Origin: an uncultured Clostridia bacterium
GTDB taxonomy: Bacteria; Bacillota; Clostridia; TANB77; CAG-508
Direction of reading: 5' to 3'
DNA: 40,060 nt
Assembly: GCA_947625825.1 (NCBI GenBank)
Contig: CANQPV010000004.1
Location: forward strand, 1 to 40,060
Part shown: positions 29,930 to 39,696 of the stretch, piece after piece
How the letters are laid out: every line of letters begins with the position of its first letter
Position numbering within the stretch: position 1 is the stretch's first letter
Position numbers and translations under genes: made by a program
The notes under the pieces: generated by a model
Databases searched by the model: none
The model's input: the letters and a program-made list of their open reading frames with translations, nothing else
Told to the model about the DNA's origin: nothing

Positions 29930-30928
29930 TTAATATACATAATTTTGCGGATTATATAAAACTCCATTTATTCTTACTTCTAAGTGTAAGTGTGGTCCTG
30001 TAACATTTCCTGTTGTTCCAACTTTACCTATTATTTGTCCTTGAGTAACAGCCTGTCCTTTAGATACATTTAGTACACTGCAATGTCCGTAAAGTGTTTG
30101 TACACCATTTCCATGTGAAATAAGTATCATGTTTCCGTATGAACCACTATAACCTGCTGACACTACGGTTCCTGCTGCTGCTGCTTTTATTGGTGTTCCT
30201 GTTGGTGCTGCAATATCTAAGCCTCTATGTGGAGAGCTACGAATGCTTTCTCTGCTACCAAATCTTGATGTAATAACTCCTGAAATTGGTTTTATTAATG
30301 TTATTCCAATATTTACTTTATTACTAGAAGATCCTGAAACATAACCAGATGATACAGATGCTGTATACACTACTTTTGGCTTTGGTGCTTCATATAGTTT
30401 TGAAACACATATTTCTACTGATGTAAATTCTTTTGTTTTTGTATCATATTTTTCTACTATTCCAATGTCATTTTTGTTTACACTATTTTTATCTTTTAAT
30501 TTTTTTATTACACTTTCGGCTTCTTCAAATGTAGATACATAAAGCTTTTCTTTACCGTCATCTGTAATTGCATAATATTTATAGTATTGTGTTCCATCTT
30601 GTGTAACTTGTGCATATATTTCATCATCGTTTGAAACTATACCTTTTTTAAGTAGACAAAGAGTATATTCTGGCATAGCATTTATTTGCCTAAATGCAAT
30701 TCCGTCTTCTTCTTCGCCCTCCATATATTTATTTATTTCATTTTGCAATTTGCTTTTATTTTCTGTGTAACCAATTAACTCTCCATTTAATGTAACTGCA
30801 TAAGTTGGTTTATAAAAAAATGCTACTAAACTTATAATTAAAAATACAGATACTATGGTTATTGTTATTGCTTTTATTGATGTTCTAAAAAGCATAGCAA
30901 ATTTTTTTATAGTATTAATTTTTAACAC
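29930..30928 (-). CDS. M23 family peptidoglycan endopeptidase
   Basis: 332 aa; N-terminal TM; SRFGSRESIRSSPHRGLDIAAPTGTPIKAAAAGTV ... ISHGNGVQTLYGHCS ... GPHLHLEVRINGV (HxxxD, HxH). Confidence 0.93.
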   Translation of the reverse strand: MLKINTIKKFAMLFRTSIKAITITIVSVFLIISLVAFFYKPTYAVTLNGELIGYTENKSKLQNEINKYMEGEEEDGIAFRQINAMPEYTLCLLKKGIVSNDDEIYAQVTQDGTQYYKYYAITDDGKEKLYVSTFEEAESVIKKLKDKNSVNKNDIGIVEKYDTKTKEFTSVEICVSKLYEAPKPKVVYTASVSSGYVSGSSSNKVNIGITLIKPISGVITSRFGSRESIRSSPHRGLDIAAPTGTPIKAAAAGTVVSAGYSGSYGNMILISHGNGVQTLYGHCSVLNVSKGQAVTQGQIIGKVGTTGNVTGPHLHLEVRINGVLYNPQNYVY

Positions 30929-31063
30929 TCCTTTTTTATTTTCTATGTAAATATGTATTTCCGTAGAAAATATTTTTTTAAATTCTTATATATTTTATAA
31001 TAATTTAAAAATTTTTACAAGGTTTTTGGTTAATATTTTTAATTTTAATTTAATAACTAACTT

Positions 31064-31115
31064 AAAAAAACTATTCTAAAATACTTATAAATAGCATTTA
31101 GAATAGTTTTTTATT
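31064..31115 (-). terminator. Intrinsic terminator after coat-like gene
   Basis: aaaaaaactattctaaa ... tttagaatagtttttt. Confidence 0.75.
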
Positions 31116-31121
31116 TTTATG

Positions 31122-31367
31122 TTATTGTTGTAATTCATCTTTTACTGTTTGTATTTCTGTTACTGTTGCCTTTTGTGCCGGCTGATAATAGCCTTTTGCT
31201 TGTGCAACTTTAAATAGTTCATACTGAAAGCTTTCATCATTGTTTCTAATTTGCTGAAGAGTTTGTCTTAATTCCATATTTTCTGCTTCTGAAATTGCAG
31301 TTTGATATGCTGTTAAATCTGATTTAACACCACTTAAAATATCATTTACCATTGTTTTTTCGTCCAT
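31122..31367 (-). CDS. Spore coat CotF-like protein
   Basis: 81 aa; MVNDILSGVKSDLTAYQTAISEAENMELRQTLQQIRNNDESFQYELFKVAQAKGYYQPAQKA typical of CotF-like proteins. Confidence 0.8.
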   Translation of the reverse strand: MDEKTMVNDILSGVKSDLTAYQTAISEAENMELRQTLQQIRNNDESFQYELFKVAQAKGYYQPAQKATVTEIQTVKDELQQ

Positions 31368-31388
31368 AATCTTTATTCCTCCTAAAAT

Positions 31389-31577
31389 TTAGTTATTTAA
31401 AAATGATAATAATTTTTGTTTTGTGTTTAATGCGTCTTGAGCAGATTTTGCAAATATTTGCTTAATTTGTGGGTCAACTGCTTGTGATGAAAATGTATTT
31501 AATTTTTGATATGCTGTTTCGTGTGCTCCTATTAAATGTCTTAAATGTTGAAGTTCTAATTGATTTAAATTTGGCAT
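31389..31577 (-). CDS. Small CotF-like / ferritin-fold companion protein
   Basis: 62 aa; LNQLELQHLRHLIGAHETAYQKL...; adjacent to 31122..31367. Confidence 0.65.
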   Translation of the reverse strand: MPNLNQLELQHLRHLIGAHETAYQKLNTFSSQAVDPQIKQIFAKSAQDALNTKQKLLSFLNN

Positions 31578-31663
31578 TTTTATCCTCCCTTTCTATTCAT
31601 AATATTACTTTTATTATGAACATTTTGGGATTTTTTATACATTTTAAAATTAATGTATTTAAT

Positions 31664-31706
31664 AAAAGCAAAATATAATGATTCTTGCACATTATATTTT
31701 GCTTTT
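31664..31706 (-). terminator. Intrinsic terminator after pcrA
   Basis: 17-bp perfect inverted repeat aaaagcaaaatataatg / cattatattttgctttt. Confidence 0.8.
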
Positions 31707-31738
31707 TATATGTATTTAAGCTTATTTATATATTAAAT

Positions 31739-34024
31739 CTATAAAATTTCAAGTCCTGCAAATTTTGCCATTAACCTTTTATGACCAGATTTATCAAATT
31801 CAATATCTACTTTATAGTCGTCCCCTTCTGGTTCTATTTTTTTAATAGTTCCTTCTCCAAATTTTTTGTGGTAAACTCTTTGCCCTTCTTTATATTTTGT
31901 TATATCTATTTCATTTTGTGCTTTCTTTTGATTTAGTGAATTTAAGAAGCTCTCTGCTGTTCTAAATTGATATGTTGTTTTTGGTTTTATTTTTACTTCA
32001 TTTTCTGTATTAAATGTATACGTTTTGGTCTTTGCTATATTATGCCTACCATATTCCCAGTTAAACTCTTCTTCGCCAAAATCATCTTCGCCAGATTCTT
32101 GTATATTTGCGTCTAATAATTCTTCTGGTATTTCTTTAATAAATCTAGATACTGCATTATAGCTAGTTGAACCAAAAATTGTTCTATGTTTTGCATATGT
32201 TAAATATAAAAACTGTTTTGCTCTTGTAATTCCTACATAAAATAAGCGTCTTTCTTCTTCTAGTTCTTTAGGTTCTCCTATTGATTTATAGCCTGGGAAT
32301 ATTCCTTCTTCTAATCCTACCAAAAATACAGCTGGAAATTCCAAGCCTTTAGCACTATGAAGTGTCATTAGTGTTACTACATTTTCTTCGTCTTGCATTT
32401 CATCTACATCACTAGATAATGTTATACTTTCCAAAAATTCTGCTAAACTATTATCTGCAGATTCTTCTTCAAATTCTATTGCTACTGTTAAAAATTCTTC
32501 TAAGTTTTGTATTCTACTTTCTGCTTCTACAGTCTTTTCGTTTTCTAATGCTTTTACATAGCCTGATTTATTTAATGCTTCTTTTAATAGTTCTGAAATA
32601 CTTAAGTTGTTTTTCTTTTCTCTTAATTCTTCTATTAAATTAATAAATTCTTCGCTATTTGCTTTTAGCCTATTTAGTTCATAGTCTTCTGCATGTTTTA
32701 TTATTTCATACATAGAGATGCCTGTTTCATCAGATATTTTAGAAATATTGTCTAAACTAGTTTTTCCTATTCCACGTTTTGGCTCATTTATAATTCTTTT
32801 TAAAGATATATTATCTGATGGATTTTGAATTAATCTTAAATAGCTTATTGCATCTTTTATTTCTTTTCTTTCATAGAATTTTACCCCACCTACTACTTTA
32901 TATGGAATATCTTCTCTTCGTAAAATATCTTCTATTGCTCTTGATTGTGCATTCATACGATATAAAATAACAAAGTCTTTTGGTTTAAAGTATTCTTCTG
33001 TTTTTAAATGCTGTATTTGCTCTACTATGTATCTTGCTTCATCATATTCATCTTCTGCTTGATATAAGCAAGGAAGGCTTCCTTCTTCATTTTCTGTCCA
33101 TAATTTCTTTTCATATTTATTTTCATTATGCTTTATTACACTGTTTGCTGCTTTTAAAATATTTCCTGTGCAACGATAGTTTTGCTCTAATTTAATTATC
33201 TTTGTTCCTGGAAAGTCCTTTTCAAAGTTTAATATATTTGTAATATCTGCACCTCTAAAGCTATAAATTCCTTGGTCGTTATCACCTACTACTGTAATGT
33301 TTCCATATCGTGATGCTAAAATTGATACTAATTCAAATTGTGCTTTATTTGTATCTTGATATTCGTCTACTAATACATATTTAAATTTTTCTGTGTAATG
33401 CTGAAGAACATCTGGGTTATTAGTTAAAATATCTATGCAATAATTTATAATATCATCAAAGTCTACTGCATTATTTTCTTTTAGTCTTTTTTGGTATAGT
33501 TCATATATATTTCCTATTGTTTCTTTTCTATATTCTCCTGCATATTTGGCTTTATACGCTTTTGGTGTAAGCATTTCATTTTTTGCATTGCTAATTTCAG
33601 CTAAAACGCTTCTATCCGTAAACATTTTTTCATCTATGCTTAAGCTTTTTAAACATTCTTTTACAATAGTTCTTTGATCTTGAGTATCAAATATTAAAAA
33701 TGATGTGTCAAATCCAATTCTATCTATATATTTTCTTAAAATTCGCACACAAATAGAGTGGAATGTTCCCATCCACATTTCTTGTGCTACATTTCCTACT
33801 ATATTTTCTACTCTTTGCTTCATTTCATTTGCTGCTTTATTTGTAAATGTAATAGCTAATATATTCCAAGGTTTTACATTTTTTTGTGAAATTAAGTAAG
33901 CTATTTTATGTGTTAATACTTTAGTTTTTCCACTTCCTGCTCCTGCAATTATTAAGCATGGACCTTCTGTTTCTAAAACTGCTTCTTTTTGTTTATCGTT
34001 TAATACTTCTAGTAAATCTTGCAT
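31739..34024 (-). CDS. pcrA: UvrD/PcrA-family ATP-dependent DNA helicase
   Basis: 761 aa; GAGSGKTKVLTHKIAYLI, VDEYQDTNKAQ, GDNDQGIYSFRGA, TLHSAKGLEFPAVFLVGLEEG, EEERRLFYVGITRA. Confidence 0.97.
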   Translation of the reverse strand: MQDLLEVLNDKQKEAVLETEGPCLIIAGAGSGKTKVLTHKIAYLISQKNVKPWNILAITFTNKAANEMKQRVENIVGNVAQEMWMGTFHSICVRILRKYIDRIGFDTSFLIFDTQDQRTIVKECLKSLSIDEKMFTDRSVLAEISNAKNEMLTPKAYKAKYAGEYRKETIGNIYELYQKRLKENNAVDFDDIINYCIDILTNNPDVLQHYTEKFKYVLVDEYQDTNKAQFELVSILASRYGNITVVGDNDQGIYSFRGADITNILNFEKDFPGTKIIKLEQNYRCTGNILKAANSVIKHNENKYEKKLWTENEEGSLPCLYQAEDEYDEARYIVEQIQHLKTEEYFKPKDFVILYRMNAQSRAIEDILRREDIPYKVVGGVKFYERKEIKDAISYLRLIQNPSDNISLKRIINEPKRGIGKTSLDNISKISDETGISMYEIIKHAEDYELNRLKANSEEFINLIEELREKKNNLSISELLKEALNKSGYVKALENEKTVEAESRIQNLEEFLTVAIEFEEESADNSLAEFLESITLSSDVDEMQDEENVVTLMTLHSAKGLEFPAVFLVGLEEGIFPGYKSIGEPKELEEERRLFYVGITRAKQFLYLTYAKHRTIFGSTSYNAVSRFIKEIPEELLDANIQESGEDDFGEEEFNWEYGRHNIAKTKTYTFNTENEVKIKPKTTYQFRTAESFLNSLNQKKAQNEIDITKYKEGQRVYHKKFGEGTIKKIEPEGDDYKVDIEFDKSGHKRLMAKFAGLEIL

Positions 34025-34094
34025 ATTTTTCTCTCTTTCTTTTTGTATTTTTTATAAGTTATTTTCAATGTTTTAATTAACATAAAATTAGTTT

Positions 34095-34550
34095 TTATAT
34101 TTTTTCTATTAATTTATTTAAGCATTTTTCGATTTCTTTTGCACATTCTTTATATGTTTCTAAATTATAGCCCCAAGGGTCATTTATGTCTACTCCGCAA
34201 AATTCATCTTTTATTCCCACATATTCTTTTAAAGTAAATATTTTTTCTTTTAGTTCTGGATATAGCCTTATTACAAACATTTTGTGTGATAATGTTGCAC
34301 ATAAAATAAGATCCATATTTTCTATATTTGAACTACCAATATTTGTAGCTCTATGATTTTTTAAATCTATTCCATATTCGTACATTGTATCTATGGCATT
34401 TTGTGTTGGAACATCTCCATTATATGCAGAAAGTCCACATGAGTATACTTCTACATTTTCTTTTTTACTTTCTTTTAACATTTTTTTAAGCATTGCTTCT
34501 GCCATTGCACTTCTACAAATGTTTCCCGTACATATAAACATTATTTTCAT
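34095..34550 (-). CDS. Low-molecular-weight protein tyrosine phosphatase family
   Basis: 151 aa; CTGNICRS (CX5R) at N-terminus, DPWG motif near C-terminus. Confidence 0.9.
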   Translation of the reverse strand: MKIMFICTGNICRSAMAEAMLKKMLKESKKENVEVYSCGLSAYNGDVPTQNAIDTMYEYGIDLKNHRATNIGSSNIENMDLILCATLSHKMFVIRLYPELKEKIFTLKEYVGIKDEFCGVDINDPWGYNLETYKECAKEIEKCLNKLIEKI

Positions 34551-34658
34551 TTGTCTTTTTTCCTTTCACTAACTTAAGGAACATTTTATCATACTAATTC
34601 TTTTTATACAATTAAATATTATGAATTAAATGTATTTTTTTGGTAAACATAACGTTGT

Positions 34659-35390
34659 TTATAAATTCATTGCCAAAATTCCAATCAATAATCCTAAAAT
34701 ATTTCCAATTGCAGTTATTCTGCCATGATATAACTCATTTGATTCAGGAATAAGTTCGCCAGATACAATATAAATCATTGCACCTCCTGCAAAACTTAAA
34801 CACATTGCTATTACACTTTGTGAAATTCCACCTATTAATGCTCCAAAGAATGCTCCAATTCCTGTTGTAATTCCAGACAGAATAACGTAAAATATAACTT
34901 TTGCTGGCTTCATTCCCCCATTTTTCATGGGTACTGCCATACTAATTCCTTCTGGCACATCATGAAGACAAATTGCAATTGCTAAAGATAGTCCAAGTGT
35001 TAGTGAAGCTTCAAATCCAGAGCCTATAGCTAATCCTTCTGGAAAGTTATGTAAAGCTAATCCAATGCTAACTACAATTCCTGTTTTTAATAATGTATTT
35101 TTTTGAAGTTTAGATTGAAATTTTTTATCTATTATTACATCACAAAAGATCATTGTAGCAATTCCTAAAATAATTCCTAAAAATACTGTTGGCAGTGTAG
35201 TTAACTTAAATGCTTCTGGCAATAAATCAAAACATACAATAGCAATCATAAGTCCTGATGCAAATGATAAAATAAAGCTTAAAAACTTTTTGGATGGATT
35301 TTTGAATTTAACCCCAATAATTCCACCTATTGTGGTTCCAAAAGTTCCAAAAAATAACCCTATTAAAGTGGTTTTTATAATTTCGTTCAA
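34659..35390 (-). CDS. ZIP-family metal transporter (ZupT-like)
   Basis: 243 aa multi-TM; HNFPEGLAIGSG and HDVPEGISMAVP ZIP motifs; start TTG. Confidence 0.93.
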   Translation of the reverse strand: MNEIIKTTLIGLFFGTFGTTIGGIIGVKFKNPSKKFLSFILSFASGLMIAIVCFDLLPEAFKLTTLPTVFLGIILGIATMIFCDVIIDKKFQSKLQKNTLLKTGIVVSIGLALHNFPEGLAIGSGFEASLTLGLSLAIAICLHDVPEGISMAVPMKNGGMKPAKVIFYVILSGITTGIGAFFGALIGGISQSVIAMCLSFAGGAMIYIVSGELIPESNELYHGRITAIGNILGLLIGILAMNL

Positions 35391-35398
35391 ATAAAAAA

Positions 35399-35456
35399 AC
35401 TCCTTTACATTTTTTATATTAGTATATTAATAGTTTTCTAAAAAATGTATAGGAGT
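35399..35456 (-). promoter_or_regulatory. Terminator-like hairpin overlapping the SD of the ZIP transporter gene
   Basis: actcctttacatttttta / taaaaaatgtataggagt (17/18 paired); on minus the 3' arm contains AAAGGAG and is followed by TTTTTTT then TTG start. Confidence 0.65.
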
Positions 35457-35511
35457 ATTCATTTTGTACTATAAATTTTTATATAGTTTTAATTATTTGT
35501 TTTTCAATTTA

Positions 35512-36576
35512 CTATTCTTCTTGGCTTCCTTTTAACTTTTCTGCTGTGTCTGCTGTAATTAAACTGTCTATCATTTCATCTAAGTCTCCATTTAGAAAGT
35601 TTTCCATTTGATATATTGAAAGGCCTATTCTATGGTCTGTAATACGTCCTTGTGGGTAGTTATATGTTCTAATCTTTTCGCTTCTATCTCCACTTCCTAC
35701 TTGACTTTTTCTTGCATTTGCAACTTCTGAATCTTGTTTTTGTTTTTCTTGTTCATATAATCTAGAACGAAGTAATTTCATTGCATAATCTCTATTTTGG
35801 AATTGTGATCTTTCTGTTTGACATTCTGCAACCATTCCTGTTGGAATGTGTATTAAACGTACTGCAGATGATGTTTTATTAATATGCTGTCCACCTGCTC
35901 CAGATGATCTAAATACTTCCATTTTAATATCTGCTGGATTAATTTCTATTTCTACATCTTCTACTTCTGGTAAAACTACTACTGTTGCTGTTGATGTATG
36001 TATTCTTCCACTAGCTTCTGTATCTGGTACTCTTTGTACACGATGAACTCCACTTTCAAATTTTAGTCTACTATATGCGCCTTTACCTGTAATCATAAAT
36101 GATACTTCTTTGTAACCACCAAGCCCTGTTTCATTTTCATTTAATATTTCTAATTTCCAATGTTTTTTTTCTGCATACATAGAATACATTCTAAATAGTG
36201 TACCTGCAAATAAAGCTGCTTCTTCTCCACCTGCACCACCACGTATTTCACAAATAACGTTTTTATCGTCATTTGGATCTTTTGGAATTAATAATATTTT
36301 TATTTCTTCTTCTATTTTAGGTAGTTTTTCTTTATTTTCTTGCATTTCTATTTCTGCAAGTTCTTTCATTTCTGGGTCATTTAACATTTCTTTTGCATCT
36401 TCTATAGCCTTATTTGCTTTTTTGTATTCTCTATATTTTAATACAACTGGTTCTATTTCTGCATGCTCTTTCATTAAAGATTTCCATTCTTCTTGTTTGC
36501 TAATTATTTCTGGGTCACTTATTTTTTTTGTAATTTCTTCATAGCGTTTTTCAACCTCATCTAATTTTTGAAACAT
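35512..36576 (-). CDS. prfA: Peptide chain release factor 1
   Basis: 354 aa; [26 protein letters not shown] and [24 protein letters not shown]. Confidence 0.96.
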   Translation of the reverse strand: MFQKLDEVEKRYEEITKKISDPEIISKQEEWKSLMKEHAEIEPVVLKYREYKKANKAIEDAKEMLNDPEMKELAEIEMQENKEKLPKIEEEIKILLIPKDPNDDKNVICEIRGGAGGEEAALFAGTLFRMYSMYAEKKHWKLEILNENETGLGGYKEVSFMITGKGAYSRLKFESGVHRVQRVPDTEASGRIHTSTATVVVLPEVEDVEIEINPADIKMEVFRSSGAGGQHINKTSSAVRLIHIPTGMVAECQTERSQFQNRDYAMKLLRSRLYEQEKQKQDSEVANARKSQVGSGDRSEKIRTYNYPQGRITDHRIGLSIYQMENFLNGDLDEMIDSLITADTAEKLKGSQEE

Positions 36577-36675
36577 ATTTATTCTCCTTGTATAGATAAA
36601 ATAATTTTTTTGACTTTATTATTATAACTTAAAAATGCTTAATTTTCAAGTTGTTTTTGGTTTTACAATTAACAC

Positions 36676-36788
36676 GCTTAAATAGTACTATTTTTCGCAG
36701 TTTTGAAAGGTCCCGTTCTGACCTTCTTCTTTGAATTAACTTCTGCAACGGGCAATTTGAAAAACAAGAAAACTAGTACTATTTAAGC
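36676..36788. repeat. 113-bp palindrome-bounded structured intergenic element
   Basis: 15-bp perfect terminal inverted repeat gcttaaatagtacta / tagtactatttaagc with internal cccgtt/aacggg and aaggtc/gacctt stems. Confidence 0.7.
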
Positions 36789-36833
36789 TTTAATTATAAA
36801 TATTATATAGTAAAAAAATTGCTACTTAATAAA

Positions 36834-38480
36834 TTATAATTCTATTAAATTATAGCTTATATGTAAATTATCTAAAATTTGTTTTTCCCTGTTTGTGCAA
36901 GTAAATAAAATAACTTGATGATTTTCTGATTGTCTTTGTAAAAACAATAAAATATTTTTTAATCTTTCTTCATCAAAATATGCAAATGTTTCATCTAAAA
37001 TTATTGGCATTTTTTCTTTTGAAATTTCATCTAGCATTGATAATCTTAGTGCTAAATAAATTTCATCTATAGTTCCAATGCTTAAACTATTTGCTGGTAC
37101 ATAATTGCCATTTTCTAGTTCTACCATTATATTTTCATTAATTGATACTTTTTTATATTTTTCATTTGAAATTTCATTAATAATTGTAGATAAATTTTGC
37201 GTAAATTTTGGTGTAACACTATTTTTCATTTTTTCATAAGCTTCTTGTAATAAATTTTTTGCTACTTGAAAGCAAATATTTTTTTCTTCTAAAATTTCTA
37301 ATTTTTCTTTTATATTTGCTTGTTCTTCTTTATATAAAATTATTTTTTCTGTTTCTTCTGAATTTTTATTTTCTTCATATTTTATTTCATTTAATTGTAA
37401 TTCATAATTTAATATTTTTTGATTTAATTTTTCTAATTTTTGTTCTATTTCTTTTTTTTCCTTTTCTAAATTTATATTATTAGAAATATTATTTATTTTA
37501 TTTTTATTTTTTAAATTTAAAATAAATAGAAAAATATTAATTATTATTAATGGTAAAATTATATAATTTATTATTTTATTTTTTATAAAAATTAAATTAA
37601 AAATATTAATTGTTATTAAAAAAATAAAAATTAAAATAAGTATTATTTTTTTATTTTTATATTTATTTTCTTTTTTTAATTTATCTTTTATATTGTTTTT
37701 TTCTTCTTCAATTTGTTTATTATATAATTGTTGATTTTGATTTTTTGTTAACTCATAATTTTGTTCTTCTTCTTCTAAATTTTTTAAAAGTTCCTCTTTT
37801 CTGTTTTGTAAATCTTGTTTGCTTTCAAAAAGCACTTTTTCATCCTTTAAGACAAGTTCTAACTCTTTGCTTCTATTTTGTAATATGTTGATTGGTCTAT
37901 CTTGGGTTCTACTAGTTCCTACTTCTTCTAGTTGCCTTTTATTTATATTGTCTATAGCCTTTGAAAAAGACACTCCGTCATCTCCTGTTCCCCCAAGGTT
38001 TGCCACTTTTTGAAGCAAATTGTTTTTAGATGTGTTATCTAGTATAACCTCTTGCTGAGGGGTCATTATTGTAGAAAGATATACTTTTTCATCCACACCA
38101 GTTTGTTCATAAAAAAATTGGTTACCATCCTTTTTGTCAATTTTAAAGCTACTTGAAATGTCATCTAAATTTCCATTAAATACCTGTGGACTCTTCTTAT
38201 GAAAGTCACGAAAAATTTCATAACTTGTATTATCATCCAAACTGTATTCAATTTTTCCAGAAAATTCTTCTCCATTCCATGGAAGATATTTTTCATAATC
38301 TGATATATCTTTTCCATTTTTATTTTTTGAAATTCCATAAAAAATATTTTTTATAAAATTTAATAAAGTAGATTTTCCACTTTCATTTTTTCCATAAATA
38401 ATATTTAAATTATTTTCTAAATTTATTTCTTTATCTTTTAAAGTACCATAAGAATTAATTTTTATATTTTTTATTTTCAA
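36834..38480 (-). CDS. YhaN/SbcC-like ATPase with intramembrane-like hydrophobic segment
   Basis: 548 aa; IIYGKNESGKSTLLNFIKNIFYG (Walker A), long coiled coil, ILDETFAYFDEERL (Walker B-like), two hydrophobic stretches mid-protein. Confidence 0.85.
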   Translation of the reverse strand: MKIKNIKINSYGTLKDKEINLENNLNIIYGKNESGKSTLLNFIKNIFYGISKNKNGKDISDYEKYLPWNGEEFSGKIEYSLDDNTSYEIFRDFHKKSPQVFNGNLDDISSSFKIDKKDGNQFFYEQTGVDEKVYLSTIMTPQQEVILDNTSKNNLLQKVANLGGTGDDGVSFSKAIDNINKRQLEEVGTSRTQDRPINILQNRSKELELVLKDEKVLFESKQDLQNRKEELLKNLEEEEQNYELTKNQNQQLYNKQIEEEKNNIKDKLKKENKYKNKKIILILIFIFLITINIFNLIFIKNKIINYIILPLIIINIFLFILNLKNKNKINNISNNINLEKEKKEIEQKLEKLNQKILNYELQLNEIKYEENKNSEETEKIILYKEEQANIKEKLEILEEKNICFQVAKNLLQEAYEKMKNSVTPKFTQNLSTIINEISNEKYKKVSINENIMVELENGNYVPANSLSIGTIDEIYLALRLSMLDEISKEKMPIILDETFAYFDEERLKNILLFLQRQSENHQVILFTCTNREKQILDNLHISYNLIEL

Positions 38481-38615
38481 TTAATTTCTCCTTTTATTAT
38501 TTAATTTTTATTTTTATTTTTTAATATTTATTATTTTAATTAATTTATTTATTATATATTAATTAAACATTTTTTCATTTACTTAAATAAATAATCAATT
38601 ATTTATTCTTCTTTA

Positions 38616-39696
38616 TTATTTATCTAGCGCAAAAAGTCCTATTTCTAAAATTTTATCTAATTGTTCTTTTGTATAATTTTCATTATTCATTTCATTTAAA
38701 ATTTCTTTTATAAAAATTCCTTTTAAAGTATAACTATTAGCCATTTCTTCTAAATTATAATTAAGTACAGTTTTATTTTTAATTTTTATAATATTTTCTT
38801 TATTTATTATTTTATATAAATTTAATATTTCAATTTCGAATTTTCTTTTTCCTATTAAAATTAATTTATATAAATAATTCTCTTTTAAATTTAAATTATT
38901 TATTTTTTCTACTAATTCATCTATATCATTTATATCTGTAACATCTAATTCAATTTCAGCAAACGCTTTATTATCTACAGGTATAAAAGCTATTTGTAAT
39001 TCTTTATTTTCTATACTTCCTACTATAAAGCCATGTTCTCCTATTTCATCAAATCCCATTGAAATTGTAGAACCGTGGGTAAACTATATTTTGGTTTGGT
39101 TCTTGGCAATAATCTGGTTTATGAATATGACCCAATGCAACATAATCAAATCCTATTTGCTTTAATTTATTTTTAGAAATTGGATTATATTGTAGTTGTA
39201 ATTTATCACTTGCATTTAATGCTCCATGTGTAATTAAAATATTAATTTTATTTTTATTTTTTATTTGTATATTTTCTACATTTAAATTTTCGCAATAAAA
39301 ATTGTCAAAACCAACACCATATATATCTGCCTCTTCTGTTTCTACTATTTCTATTTTTGAAGTAAATATTTTTACATTTTCATTCCAATAAAAATCTGAA
39401 TACATAGAATTTTTTATATATGGATCATGATTTCCTGGTGTAATAAATATTTTTGTTTCTGGTATTTCTTTAAATAAATTATTAATATATTCAATTGTGC
39501 TTTTTCTAATAGAATTATGCTCATAAAAATCACCAGAAATAAAAAAATATTTAATTTCATTTTGTTTTATATATTCAATTATTTTTTTAAAAATTTCTCT
39601 TTGATCTAATCTTCTAATTTTTCCAAAATTACCTTTTGCATTTAATGATGTAAAAGGTGTATCAAAATGCATATCTGCTATATGAATAAATTTCAT
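38616..39696 (-). CDS. SbcD/YhaO-like DNA repair metallophosphoesterase, requires +1 shift at CGG (39073-39075)
   Basis: ORF 39049..39696 (FIHIADMHFDTPF, ISGDFYEHN, TPGNHDPY, VALGHIHKPDY) ends VYP-RFYNFNGI*; skipping the C of CGG gives VYPGSTISMGFDEIGEHGFIVGSIE, continuing into ORF 38616..39059. Joined length 1081 nt (= 1 mod 3), 359 aa. Confidence 0.92.
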
